Source of the DNA: Acidaminococcus intestini DSM 21505 | GTDB lineage: Bacteria; Bacillota; Negativicutes; Acidaminococcales; Acidaminococcaceae | Assembly (NCBI RefSeq): GCF_000425045.1 | Contig: NZ_AULA01000014.1 | Location: 1 to 51,641, forward strand | Direction: 5' to 3' | DNA length: 51,641 nt | In this document: one piece after another, positions 1-7,533 of the stretch | How positions within the stretch are numbered: the first letter of the stretch is position 1 | How the letters are laid out: the number at the start of each line of letters is the position of its first letter | Notes under the pieces: model-generated | Seen by the model: the letters and a program-made list of their open reading frames with translations, nothing else | Database searches by the model: none | Told to the model about the DNA's origin: nothing | Translations under genes and position numbers: made by a program

Positions 1-195
1 CAAAATGGATCCGATAGCAATCCTTTGCCAACGGTAATCCTTGATTCTATCGGTCTTCGCATGACAATTAGGGCATTGGACAACAGCTCGATTCAGTTCC
101 ATAATAAATTCAATTTGTTGCTCACTGTGGATGCATTTTTTTATTACGTTACCTTTGACATTCAAGGAATTTGCTATATAATCAAATGTGGACAT
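1..195 (-). CDS. ISL3-family transposase, N-terminal part (runs off left edge)
   Basis: The reverse strand reads open for 65 codons from an ATG at 195 to the window edge, so only the N-terminus is present. The visible part begins MSTFDYIANSLNVKGN and holds a zinc-finger-like element, CPNCHAKT, followed by a basic stretch (RIKDYRWQR). This is the layout of the zf-ISL3 domain at the start of ISL3-family DDE transposases. A purine-rich ribosome site (GAAAGGAAG) precedes the start; the ATG six bases further upstream is in another frame and closes after six codons. The element points away from the truncated TRAP receptor gene at 240-1028, and its outer end must lie between about 306 and 330, where receptor-like coding sequence starts. 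Family assignment is from motif only. Confidence 0.75.
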   Translation of the reverse strand, partial: MSTFDYIANSLNVKGNVIKKCIHSEQQIEFIMELNRAVVQCPNCHAKTDRIKDYRWQRIAIGSIL

Positions 196-239
196 AGGCC
201 ATCTTCCTTTCATTTAGGTTTGGCGATTTAATTGTAAGA

Positions 240-1028
240 GTGGATGCCGTCTATGTCCACTTTTTTATGCAAAAATGGGGTGAGGAAAGAATATTTCCTC
301 ACCCCAACATTTATTATAGAACCGTTATTCAATGCCAAGAAGCATTCGGCGCTTTTGAAGGTAAGAAAAAGGAACCGGATTTGCGCGTTATGATGGGCCT
401 GTGGCCTAACGTTGTCCAGATTGTCACGACTGAAGACACGGGCATCAAGACTTTTGCTGATATCAAAGGCAAGAGAGTCGGTGTTGGTGCCCCAAACTCT
501 GGCGTTGAACTAAATGCCCGTATGATTTTTGAAGCCAATGGCATGAGTTATGATGATGCTAAGGTTGACTACTTGTCCTATGGCGAAGCCATCGATCAGA
601 TTAAGAACGGTCAGTGCGACGTTGCTTTTGTAACGAGCGGTCTTGGCAACGCAACCATTAAAGAACTAGGTACGATGAAAAAGATTCGCTTTATCCCTAT
701 TGACGGGAAAGCTATTGAAAACTTGACTAAGAAGTACCCGTTCTATATGCCATACAGCATTCCTAAGACTTCCTATGATACCGAAGTCGATACGCCGACG
801 GCTGCTGTTATGAATGTTATGCTTGTTGATAAGAAACTGCCGGATGATGTTGTTTATGACATTCTGACAGGAATTTATTCTGAAAAAGGACTTGCCACCA
901 TCGGTGCTTCCCACGCAACGGCAAAACGTGAAATTAAACTGGATACGGGCCTCCGTGGCATTAAGGGAACTCAGCTGATTCTCCATCCGGGTGCTGAAAA
1001 GTTCTGGAAGGAAAAAGGAAAGCTCTAA
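240..1028 (+). pseudogene. TAXI-family TRAP transporter solute receptor, 5' end lost to IS insertion
   Basis: The open frame (GTG at 240, 262 residues) is receptor-like only from about base 325 onward. From there it has family features: LRVMMGLWPNVVQIVTTED, GKRVGVGAPNSGVELNAR, a VDYLSYGEA segment, and a C-terminal LHPGAEKFWKEKGKL. Full TAXI receptors have about 310-330 residues with a signal peptide and an N-terminal lobe, so roughly the first 100 residues, including the export signal, are missing. The first 25-30 codons are IS-derived. The product would lack a signal peptide and half of the binding site, so it is probably non-functional. It is followed after 6 bases by the DUF1850 gene and then by the permease, the usual TAXI-TRAP order. 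The permease may therefore be an orphan unless another receptor serves it. Confidence 0.8.
277..311 (-). terminator. Terminator-like hairpin inside the ISL3 element end
   Basis: A perfect 12-bp stem (277-288 with 294-305) and a 5-base loop are followed, on the reverse strand, by ATTTTTGC. It lies between the presumed outer end of the element and the transposase start. Read in the transposase direction it would stop transcription entering from outside the element. On the forward strand there is no T-run after it. Confidence 0.5.
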
Positions 1029-1034
1029 TCCAGG

Positions 1035-1580
1035 ATGAAAGGCAAACAAAAAATTGCCTTGTGTTTGGTCTTTCTGCCCCTTGCCATTGGACTTTTGGCC
1101 TGGTGGCATTGGGCAAGCCAAACCGTCATGAGAATCAAAAATTATGATACCCAGCACATCTATGTTGAGTTCCCTGCCAAAGCTGGGGATCGTTTATTTT
1201 TTGGTTGGATTCATTCACTCGAACATATTCACTGGCATGAGTACTTCCACATCGCTCCGGACCATTCATTGATTCTTGATACCATCTCGTTTCCTGCTTT
1301 TGGGGCAGGAATCCCAGAAAATAGAGGGAAGAAAACATGGGTGGATGAGAAGGGCAACATCTTTATGGATGAAATTGACCAGTCATTTCCACGGATTGAC
1401 TGGATCAACTCCCATTACGCGACACGGAAAATCAAGCTCAATGACGAGCTTATCACCAGTGGCAGACTCCTGCCGGAACATACTCGATTGATTCTTGTAA
1501 TTGAAGAGAGGGGATTCTTTGATGGAAGATTTGAAGAAAGCATCCACAACCAACCCTACCTCGGCAAGTTCTTTCAGTGA
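1035..1580 (+). CDS. DUF1850 family protein of a TAXI-TRAP operon
   Basis: A 181-residue protein with one N-terminal membrane segment (about residues 7-27, LCLVFLPLAIGLLAWWHW) and an extracytoplasmic domain. The segment FGWIHSLEHIHWHEYF fits DUF1850, whose members are almost always encoded between TAXI-type receptors and fused TRAP permeases. Their exact role is not known; they are presumed accessory to the transporter. The gene starts 6 bases after the truncated receptor and overlaps the permease start by 59 bases, so the three were one transcription unit. The C-terminus includes VIEERGFFDGRFEESIHNQPYL. I rely on motif and context. Confidence 0.7.
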   Translation: MKGKQKIALCLVFLPLAIGLLAWWHWASQTVMRIKNYDTQHIYVEFPAKAGDRLFFGWIHSLEHIHWHEYFHIAPDHSLILDTISFPAFGAGIPENRGKKTWVDEKGNIFMDEIDQSFPRIDWINSHYATRKIKLNDELITSGRLLPEHTRLILVIEERGFFDGRFEESIHNQPYLGKFFQ

Positions 1581-3549
1581 TGCACCACTTAATAAGGATG
1601 GTGTCATTACCGGTGATATGTCCGAAGAAATGATGGCTAAAACAACGGCCATTATTGAAAAGGTAGATAAGGAATCGGCGACCCGTAAATTTACTGGCGT
1701 CATGCAATCGTTCTTTTACATTTTTTGTATCCTTGTTTCGCTTTATCATCTTTATACGGCTATCTTTGGTCCTCCTGTGACTTTGGTGCATCGGAGTCTT
1801 CATGTGGCCATGATGACGAGCTTGTGTTTTTTGATGTATCCGATGCGCAAGAAATCCAGTCGGACGAAACCTTCTATTCTTGATTGGATTTTGGCGCTCG
1901 CTGCGTTCGCAGTTCCAATCTATATCTATACCGATTATCTCGGTGTCGTGGAACGAGCTGGCCGAGCCAGTCAGACTGATATGATTATGGCTACGCTCCT
2001 TGTTGCCCTGGTCCTCGAAGCGACCCGCAGATGCAGTGGGAAGGCTTTGCCTCTTTTGAGTATTGGCTTCATTCTATACGGAATATATGGCCGTGAGTTT
2101 CCCGGCATGTTTATGCACCGGGGATACGACTGGCTGAGCCTTTCGAATCATTTCTTTGCCAACACGGAAGGTATCTATGGCACGTCGGTCAACGTTTCGG
2201 CAAGCTATATCTTCCTTTTCATTCTTTTTGGCTGCGTGATGACAAAGTCAGGAATGGGTAAATTCTTCAACGATATATCCCTTGCACTCGCTGGTCATAC
2301 AAAAGGCGGTCCGGCCAAGGTTTCTGTTGTCGCTGCGGGTCTTTTGGGTTCCATCAATGGCAGTGCCGTTGCAAATGTTGTAACGACGGGATCCTTTACC
2401 ATTCCGCTTATGAAAAAGACCGGTTACAGTGCCGAATTTTCTGGTGCTGTATCGGCCGCGGCTTCTGTCGGCGGCCAGCTCCTTCCGCCAATCATGGGAG
2501 CGGCGGCCTTTATCATGGCAGAAATTTTGGGTGTCAAGTATTCAGAAATCATTGTATGGGCAGCCATTCCGGCACTTCTTTACTACATGGGTATTTTAAT
2601 TCAGGTTCAACTGCGTGCTTCTAAGGATGGGCTTGTAGGTGTCCCTAAATCACAACTGCCTAAAGCTATGGAAGTATTGAAAGCACAGGGCCATTTGATT
2701 ATTCCCATTCTGTTCCTTCTGTATATGCTCTTTTTCTCAGGTTCTACCGTTGTTTATGCTGCCGTTCTGACAATTGGTGTTACGATTGTCGTTGCAGCTG
2801 TGAAAAAAGCAACGCGAATGAGCCTTAAACAAATTGTTGATGCTTTAGCCGATGGAGCTAAACAGACCGTCAGTGTGGCAATGGCTTGTGCTTGTGTCGG
2901 TATTGTCGTTGGCGTGTCCTCCAAGACTGGTTTTGGCCTGACCATGGCAAATACCATTATCAGTTTGGGCCAGACATCCATTCTCTTTACCCTCGTCTTT
3001 ACCATGGTGACGTGCATGATCCTCGGCATGGGGCTTCCTTCCATTCCGTCCTACATCATCACGTCCTCCATTGCAGCACCGGCACTGTTTAAGCTGGGGA
3101 TCCCGAACGCATCGGCCCATATGTTCAGCTTCTACTTTGCCATGTTTGCAAACCTCACGCCCCCTGTTGCCCTGGCTGCCTTTGCGGCAGCTGGCGTTTC
3201 TGGCGGCAATCCCATGAAGACGGGGTGGACAAGCGTACGTCTTGCTATTGCAGGCTTTATCATTCCGTACATCTTTGTGCTGTCCCCACAGCTCATGCTC
3301 ATTAATACGACCCTTGCAGAAGGGCTTCTGACAACGGCGACGGCAGCACTTGGTGTATTCCTTCTAGCAGTTGCCTGTGAAGGCTACGTCTATGCACCGG
3401 TTGCTCTCCCTCTTCGAGTAGTGGCCCTTGCTGGGGCATTGTGCCTCATGATTCCGGGCTTCCAGACCGATATCGTTGGTGCGGCTGTGCTTGTGGGTCT
3501 GATTTTGATTCAGAAAAAGAAAAAAGCCGGTCTGAAATCAGCTGCGTGA
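1522..3549 (+). CDS. TRAP transporter permease, fused small and large subunits (4TM/12TM type)
   Basis: A 675-residue polytopic membrane protein. A four-helix DctQ-like part (about residues 60-170) precedes a DctM-like part of about 12 helices. DctM features include GLLGSINGSAVANVVTTGSFTIP in segments around residues 275-300, the GGQLLPPIMGAAAF loop, and LGMGLPSIPSYIITSS near 500. These are hallmarks of the fused TAXI-type permease that imports organic anions using a sodium or proton gradient and an extracytoplasmic receptor. I chose the ATG at 1522 because GAGAGGGG lies 8 bases upstream; a TTG at 1501 is an alternative. Its own receptor gene is truncated upstream, so activity depends on a receptor elsewhere. 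A strong terminator follows. Confidence 0.85.
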   Translation: MEDLKKASTTNPTSASSFSDAPLNKDGVITGDMSEEMMAKTTAIIEKVDKESATRKFTGVMQSFFYIFCILVSLYHLYTAIFGPPVTLVHRSLHVAMMTSLCFLMYPMRKKSSRTKPSILDWILALAAFAVPIYIYTDYLGVVERAGRASQTDMIMATLLVALVLEATRRCSGKALPLLSIGFILYGIYGREFPGMFMHRGYDWLSLSNHFFANTEGIYGTSVNVSASYIFLFILFGCVMTKSGMGKFFNDISLALAGHTKGGPAKVSVVAAGLLGSINGSAVANVVTTGSFTIPLMKKTGYSAEFSGAVSAAASVGGQLLPPIMGAAAFIMAEILGVKYSEIIVWAAIPALLYYMGILIQVQLRASKDGLVGVPKSQLPKAMEVLKAQGHLIIPILFLLYMLFFSGSTVVYAAVLTIGVTIVVAAVKKATRMSLKQIVDALADGAKQTVSVAMACACVGIVVGVSSKTGFGLTMANTIISLGQTSILFTLVFTMVTCMILGMGLPSIPSYIITSSIAAPALFKLGIPNASAHMFSFYFAMFANLTPPVALAAFAAAGVSGGNPMKTGWTSVRLAIAGFIIPYIFVLSPQLMLINTTLAEGLLTTATAALGVFLLAVACEGYVYAPVALPLRVVALAGALCLMIPGFQTDIVGAAVLVGLILIQKKKKAGLKSAA

Positions 3550-3560
3550 TAAGATTGGAG

Positions 3561-3596
3561 AAAGACTTCCCTATAAATGCGTAGGGAAGTCTTTTT
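3561..3596 (+). terminator. Intrinsic terminator of the TAXI-TRAP operon
   Basis: A 13-bp stem starting AAAGACTTCCCTA, with an 8-base loop and a TTTTT tract, sits just after the permease stop. Confidence 0.85.
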
Positions 3597-3757
3597 GATA
3601 TCATCAATGACCTAATGGGGAAGACCTTACGGAAGCATGAGTGAAGTACTGTGGATGCAGAAATAGAAGCCTATTCCTATTGGCTTTCTTTTAAAATTCT
3701 TGGAAGATTCATCAGAAAATCTGAATGATACAAGAATATTCTGTCATCTCTTTATGT

Positions 3758-3763
3758 TATACT
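3758..3763 (+). promoter_or_regulatory. Possible -10 element (TATACT) for the first LarA-like gene
   Basis: TATACT lies about 35 bases before the chosen start. The matching -35 is poor, which would suit an activator-dependent promoter. This is inference only. Confidence 0.3.
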
Positions 3764-3797
3764 TTGAGGGGAAGGAATGCTTGGGAGGTGTCATGAT

Positions 3798-5072
3798 ATG
3801 ATGGATGCGCTAAAGAAAATGCTTGATGAATACAGGATTCCTCCTGTTATTGAAATCAAAACGAAATTTGATAAAACTCGTCTGCCTAAGGCAGAAGAGG
3901 TCCTTTTGGCGCGCCTTCAAGAGAAAAAACTCCCCATACGGCCAGACATGCGAATCGCTATTACAGGTGGAAGTCGCGGTATTGCGGATTATCCTGCCGT
4001 GATGAGGGCTGCGGTCCGTTATATCAAGGCATGTGGGGCTGTCCCCTTTATCGTTCCTGCCATGGGAAGCCATGGCGGGGCCACTGCAGAAGGTCAGGTT
4101 GAGGTCTTAAAGAATCTTGGCATTACGGAAGAGACCGTGGGTGCTCCAATCTATTCAAGTATGGATGTCGTTGAGATTGCCCGAACGGAACTGGGACTCC
4201 CTGTTTATTTGGACCGGATTGCATCGGAGGCAGATGGCATCCTGCTGCTCAATCGGGTAAAGACTCATACATCCATTTATGGTGCCTATCAGAGTGGTCT
4301 TGTCAAGATGATGGCTATTGGACTGGCTAAACACAAAGGAGCAGCGATGACCCACAGCCTTGGTACGGATTATCTGAACGATAACATGGCAAGGGTGGGG
4401 CTTCTGGCTCTTAAAACCGCTAAAGTCGTTGGCGGGATTGCGGTCATAGAAAATGGTTACGATGAACTCGCTGATGTCTATGCCCTCAGAAAAGAAGAAA
4501 TCCCAACAGAAGAACCCAAAATCCTGGAACGGGCCAAGAAAATGGTCCCGCGCATTCCCTTTGACGCGATGGACGTGCTGATTTGCTGTGAGCTAGGAAA
4601 AAATATATCAGGGACCGGGATGGACCCTGCAATTGTGGGAAGACCCATCAATAATCGGCCCAATGTTGGACCTGATGTGACGGAGCTGGGGATTCTCTCC
4701 ATTACGCCTCAATCCGAAGGCAATGGCAATGGAATCGGCATGGGAAACTTTATTTCCCGGCGCGTTCGGGACGAACTTGATGAATCCATGACGGTCATTA
4801 ATGCTTTGACGGGAATGAAGCCCTTTACGGCTATGATTCCGCCGACGATGGAAACGGACGAACTTGTTTTTAAAGCCTGTATCAAGGCCGCAGGAAGAAT
4901 TGCCCCGGAAGATCTTCGCATGGCGATTATCCGCAATACAGGGAACCTCGAACGAATCTGGGTATCAAAAGCCCTTGCAAAAGAACTCGAACCAGAGCGA
5001 GGATCCTTGGTAGGGGATTATTTCCCTGTTCCTTTTGAAGGTAATGGTGCCCTCAAACATTTTTGGAAATAA
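3798..5072 (+). CDS. LarA-family (lactate racemase domain, DUF2088) protein, copy 1
   Basis: A 424-residue soluble protein of the LarA family, whose founding member racemises lactate with a nickel-pincer nucleotide cofactor; homologues act on other 2-hydroxy acids. Family marks are the VPAMGSHGGATAEG segment (His about 92), RVKTHTSIYGAYQSGLVKMM (His about 157, candidate cofactor lysine about 170) and AIGLAKHKGA. In LarA the pincer lysine lies ten residues after the second His; here the nearest equivalent is 13 residues away. Start: the ATG at 3798 has GGGAGG nine bases upstream, better than the ATG at 3777. It is a monocistronic gene facing the AraC regulator, with a shared terminator. A paralogue is at 10766-12073. 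No larB, larC or larE cofactor gene is in the window. Substrate unknown; context suggests a dicarboxylic hydroxy acid. Confidence 0.8.
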   Translation: MMDALKKMLDEYRIPPVIEIKTKFDKTRLPKAEEVLLARLQEKKLPIRPDMRIAITGGSRGIADYPAVMRAAVRYIKACGAVPFIVPAMGSHGGATAEGQVEVLKNLGITEETVGAPIYSSMDVVEIARTELGLPVYLDRIASEADGILLLNRVKTHTSIYGAYQSGLVKMMAIGLAKHKGAAMTHSLGTDYLNDNMARVGLLALKTAKVVGGIAVIENGYDELADVYALRKEEIPTEEPKILERAKKMVPRIPFDAMDVLICCELGKNISGTGMDPAIVGRPINNRPNVGPDVTELGILSITPQSEGNGNGIGMGNFISRRVRDELDESMTVINALTGMKPFTAMIPPTMETDELVFKACIKAAGRIAPEDLRMAIIRNTGNLERIWVSKALAKELEPERGSLVGDYFPVPFEGNGALKHFWK

Positions 5073-5110
5073 TAAGAGGTCACTTTACACGAAAGTATTG
5101 GATAACAAAA

Positions 5111-5157
5111 AGATGGAAACAACAGTATGTGAAGTGCTGTTGCTTCCATCTTTTTTG
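5111..5157. terminator. Bidirectional intrinsic terminator between LarA-like gene and AraC regulator
   Basis: The stem AGATGGAA/TTCCATCT is extended by CAACAG/CTGTTG around an 11-base loop. A T-run follows on the forward strand and a shorter one on the reverse strand. It lies between convergent genes. Confidence 0.8.
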
Positions 5158-5160
5158 TTG

Positions 5161-5970
5161 TTACTTTTTTGATTCGCGTACAAATTTTTTCGGTGACATT
5201 CCAATTTTATTGGTAAAGGTTCGAATGAAATGCGGATAGCTCTTAAATCCTACCGCAGCTGCTACATCCCGTACCATCATGGTATTTTCTTTCAAGAGGA
5301 CACAAGCTTTTTGCAGACGGAGCATTGTCATATAGTCGCCAATGGAAATCCCCGTATGATCCTTGAAAATCTTGCAGAGACGGGATTTGCTGACATAAAG
5401 GTGGGTGGCGATATCGTCAAGATGGATGGACTCCAGGTAATGGGCCGAAATATAGGTGATGGTATCCATAATGGTGCGGTCGCGCGTTTCGATTTCGGCT
5501 GTTTCGTCTGTCTTGCAATCGTGCAGTTTCCTTGCCACAGCAAGCAGAAATTTTTCTAGCAAAAGGGTGCGATAGATATCTTCCCCAAATTGGGGGCGTA
5601 CAGGAGCAATCAAGTCCTCCATAAGACTCGAAAATTTAATGAGGTCATGCTGAGAAAGCATGATATGGTGGGGAACATTTTCAAATAGCTTTTTTAGATT
5701 AGTTTCCGGTGTGGACATCTTTTCAAGGAAACCAACAGGAAAGCGTAAAGCATAACGATCTGTATGATCCTTGACTGAACTGAATAAATAATGGATTTCA
5801 AAGGGTCGGATGATGATCAGACTGCCCGTTTCGAGGGGATAACGGGTATCTTGGACCAGAAAGCTGCCATTATGATTCAGACTGAGATAAATTTCCATTT
5901 CATCATGGAGCTGTGGAACGGAATAAACGATAGAGGATCCAAAATAGGCATAATAAGGAAGCTTACCCAA
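5161..5970 (-). CDS. AraC-family transcriptional regulator
   Basis: 269 residues. The N-terminal half is a cupin-like ligand domain (VPQLHDEMEIYLSLNHNG, SLIIIRPFEIHYLFSS). The C-terminal 100 residues form the double helix-turn-helix, with IHLDDIATHLYVSKSRLCKIFKDHTGISI as the first element and VRDVAAAVGFKSYPHFIRTFTNKIGMSPKKF as the conserved second one. The start is a TTG with AAGAAGG about seven bases upstream; an overlapping ATG frame stops at once. It is divergent from the SLC13/dehydrogenase operon and convergent with a LarA-like gene, so it most likely senses the substrate of that locus. Tandem repeats in the divergent spacer (6032-6049) are candidate binding sites. Confidence 0.85.
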   Translation of the reverse strand: MGKLPYYAYFGSSIVYSVPQLHDEMEIYLSLNHNGSFLVQDTRYPLETGSLIIIRPFEIHYLFSSVKDHTDRYALRFPVGFLEKMSTPETNLKKLFENVPHHIMLSQHDLIKFSSLMEDLIAPVRPQFGEDIYRTLLLEKFLLAVARKLHDCKTDETAEIETRDRTIMDTITYISAHYLESIHLDDIATHLYVSKSRLCKIFKDHTGISIGDYMTMLRLQKACVLLKENTMMVRDVAAAVGFKSYPHFIRTFTNKIGMSPKKFVRESKK

Positions 5971-6031
5971 GAAAATCGCCTTCTTTAATTTGCATTTATT
6001 CTTGCCTTTAAGGTGAATATTAACAAATTAA

Positions 6032-6049
6032 ATCAATATAATCAATATA
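6032..6049. promoter_or_regulatory. Tandem 9-bp direct repeat, candidate AraC-type operator
   Basis: ATCAATATA occurs twice in immediate succession in the 199-base spacer between the AraC-type gene and the SLC13 gene. Direct repeats next to the promoter are typical of AraC-family sites. The assignment is by position only. Confidence 0.35.
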
Positions 6050-6169
6050 AATTGACTAGAACTTAAATATTTCCTAGGATGAAAGAGGAGATTGTGATCA
6101 CAACTGCAGAAAACTGAATATTACGAGTCCTTTGAATTTTTACGGAGACATATTGAAGGAGGCGCAAAT

Positions 6170-7501
6170 ATGTCCGAGACTACACTATGTATCGTAATTG
6201 TCGCAGTTACGATGGTCTTATTCATCACGAGGGCGTTCCCTATGGCGGTTACGGCCGTCCTTTGCTCACTGGCAATGGGAATCATGCTCCCCAGTGTCAA
6301 GTTATCTGCCATCTATTCGGGATTTGGCAGTGCTCCTGTCTGTATGATTGCCGGGATGATGATTGTTGGAGACGCTATTTTTCAAACCGGCGTGGCTCAA
6401 AAGATGGGGGTTGCCATTGGAAAACTAAGGATTGTGCAGAATGAAAGGATCTTTACTGTTGTTGTGGTGACCATCTGTACCTTCATGTCTGCTTTCATGA
6501 GTGATTCTGGATGCATTGCCATGTGGATGCCAATCATAGCAGCGGTTGCGGCTGGTTCGAGAGGAAAAATCCGTTCCAAGATGGTCATTATGCCCGCCGG
6601 AATTGCCTGCATTGTTGGTGGGGCAACGACCCTTGTTGGGTCAACTTCACAGAATACAGCCAACAGTTTCCTCATGCAGACAGCAGGGTATGAGATGGGA
6701 ATGGGGGTTTTTGATGTTACACGCATCATGTGGATCGTTGATATTGTCATGGTCCTTTACTTTGCAACGATTGGGTATACCATTACTAAAAAGACCCTAA
6801 AGCCAGGGTCCCCTCATTTTGACGATGGAAACCAATATGCAGCGGCGCCCTGTGATGAACTCGATGGGGTCGGGATTCCTCAGGTTCCTAAGAAAAAGCA
6901 GGTCATCTCGGTCTTTACGTTGGGAATTTGCATTGTGGGATTTATCCTTTGTGGTTTCAGGCCCTTCAGTGCCTATTTGAATATTGCAAATGTTGCCCTG
7001 ATTGGCGCGACGATCCTTTTTATGACCAAAACGATTTCTTTTGAGAAAACCTTGCACGAACTCAATTGGGGTGTTCTTCTGACCGTCGGCGCCATTACCA
7101 CTTTGGGAACGGGATTGGAAAAGACCGGAGCAGGAGAGCTGATTGCCAGTAGTATCCTTGATTTTTTCGGAGGTGAAAATGCTTCCTTGACGGTCGTCAT
7201 TTGTGTGATGTTTGTCTTAGGAAGTTTCTTGACCTTATTTATGCAGAATGTTTCGGTTTCGGCGATGCTTGCACCTATTTATATTCCTTTGGCACTCAAG
7301 ATGGGGCTCAGTCCTGTACCGTTTATCATTCTCATTGCTGTGGCGTCTAATATGGCCATTGCAACCCCAATCGGGACGCCTGTAAATATGCAGATACTTC
7401 CCGCTGGGTATAAATTTAGTGATTACGTTAAAATTGGGGGGCCCTTATGGTTGTTATTCATGATTGTGGTTTGCCTAACAGCGCCTTCCCTGCTATTTTA
7501 G
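6170..7501 (+). CDS. SLC13-family (DASS-like) anion permease
   Basis: A 443-residue inner-membrane carrier with about 11-12 hydrophobic helices. It has the repeated architecture of the SLC13/ArsB-NhaD superfamily: VGGATTLVGSTSQNTANSF near residue 150 and, in the second half, FLTLFMQNVSVSAMLAPIYIPLA plus IATPIGTPVNMQILPAGYKF at 400-425. Such carriers usually import di- or tricarboxylates, or sulfate, with sodium. The ribosome site AAGGAGGCG precedes the ATG. It is first in an operon with a GlpA-like dehydrogenase (32-base gap), a second flavoprotein and a DUF1667 protein. This suggests that it brings in the hydroxy acid those enzymes oxidise. Sulfate transport is less likely in this context. 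Confidence 0.8.
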   Translation: MSETTLCIVIVAVTMVLFITRAFPMAVTAVLCSLAMGIMLPSVKLSAIYSGFGSAPVCMIAGMMIVGDAIFQTGVAQKMGVAIGKLRIVQNERIFTVVVVTICTFMSAFMSDSGCIAMWMPIIAAVAAGSRGKIRSKMVIMPAGIACIVGGATTLVGSTSQNTANSFLMQTAGYEMGMGVFDVTRIMWIVDIVMVLYFATIGYTITKKTLKPGSPHFDDGNQYAAAPCDELDGVGIPQVPKKKQVISVFTLGICIVGFILCGFRPFSAYLNIANVALIGATILFMTKTISFEKTLHELNWGVLLTVGAITTLGTGLEKTGAGELIASSILDFFGGENASLTVVICVMFVLGSFLTLFMQNVSVSAMLAPIYIPLALKMGLSPVPFIILIAVASNMAIATPIGTPVNMQILPAGYKFSDYVKIGGPLWLLFMIVVCLTAPSLLF

Positions 7502-7533
7502 AAAGGAACCTTGAATAAGGAGGAAAAAGAAGA

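Noticed and set aside
25-231. Forward 68-residue frame at the left edge
   Set aside because: The opposite strand encodes a recognisable ISL3 zinc-finger segment with a ribosome site.
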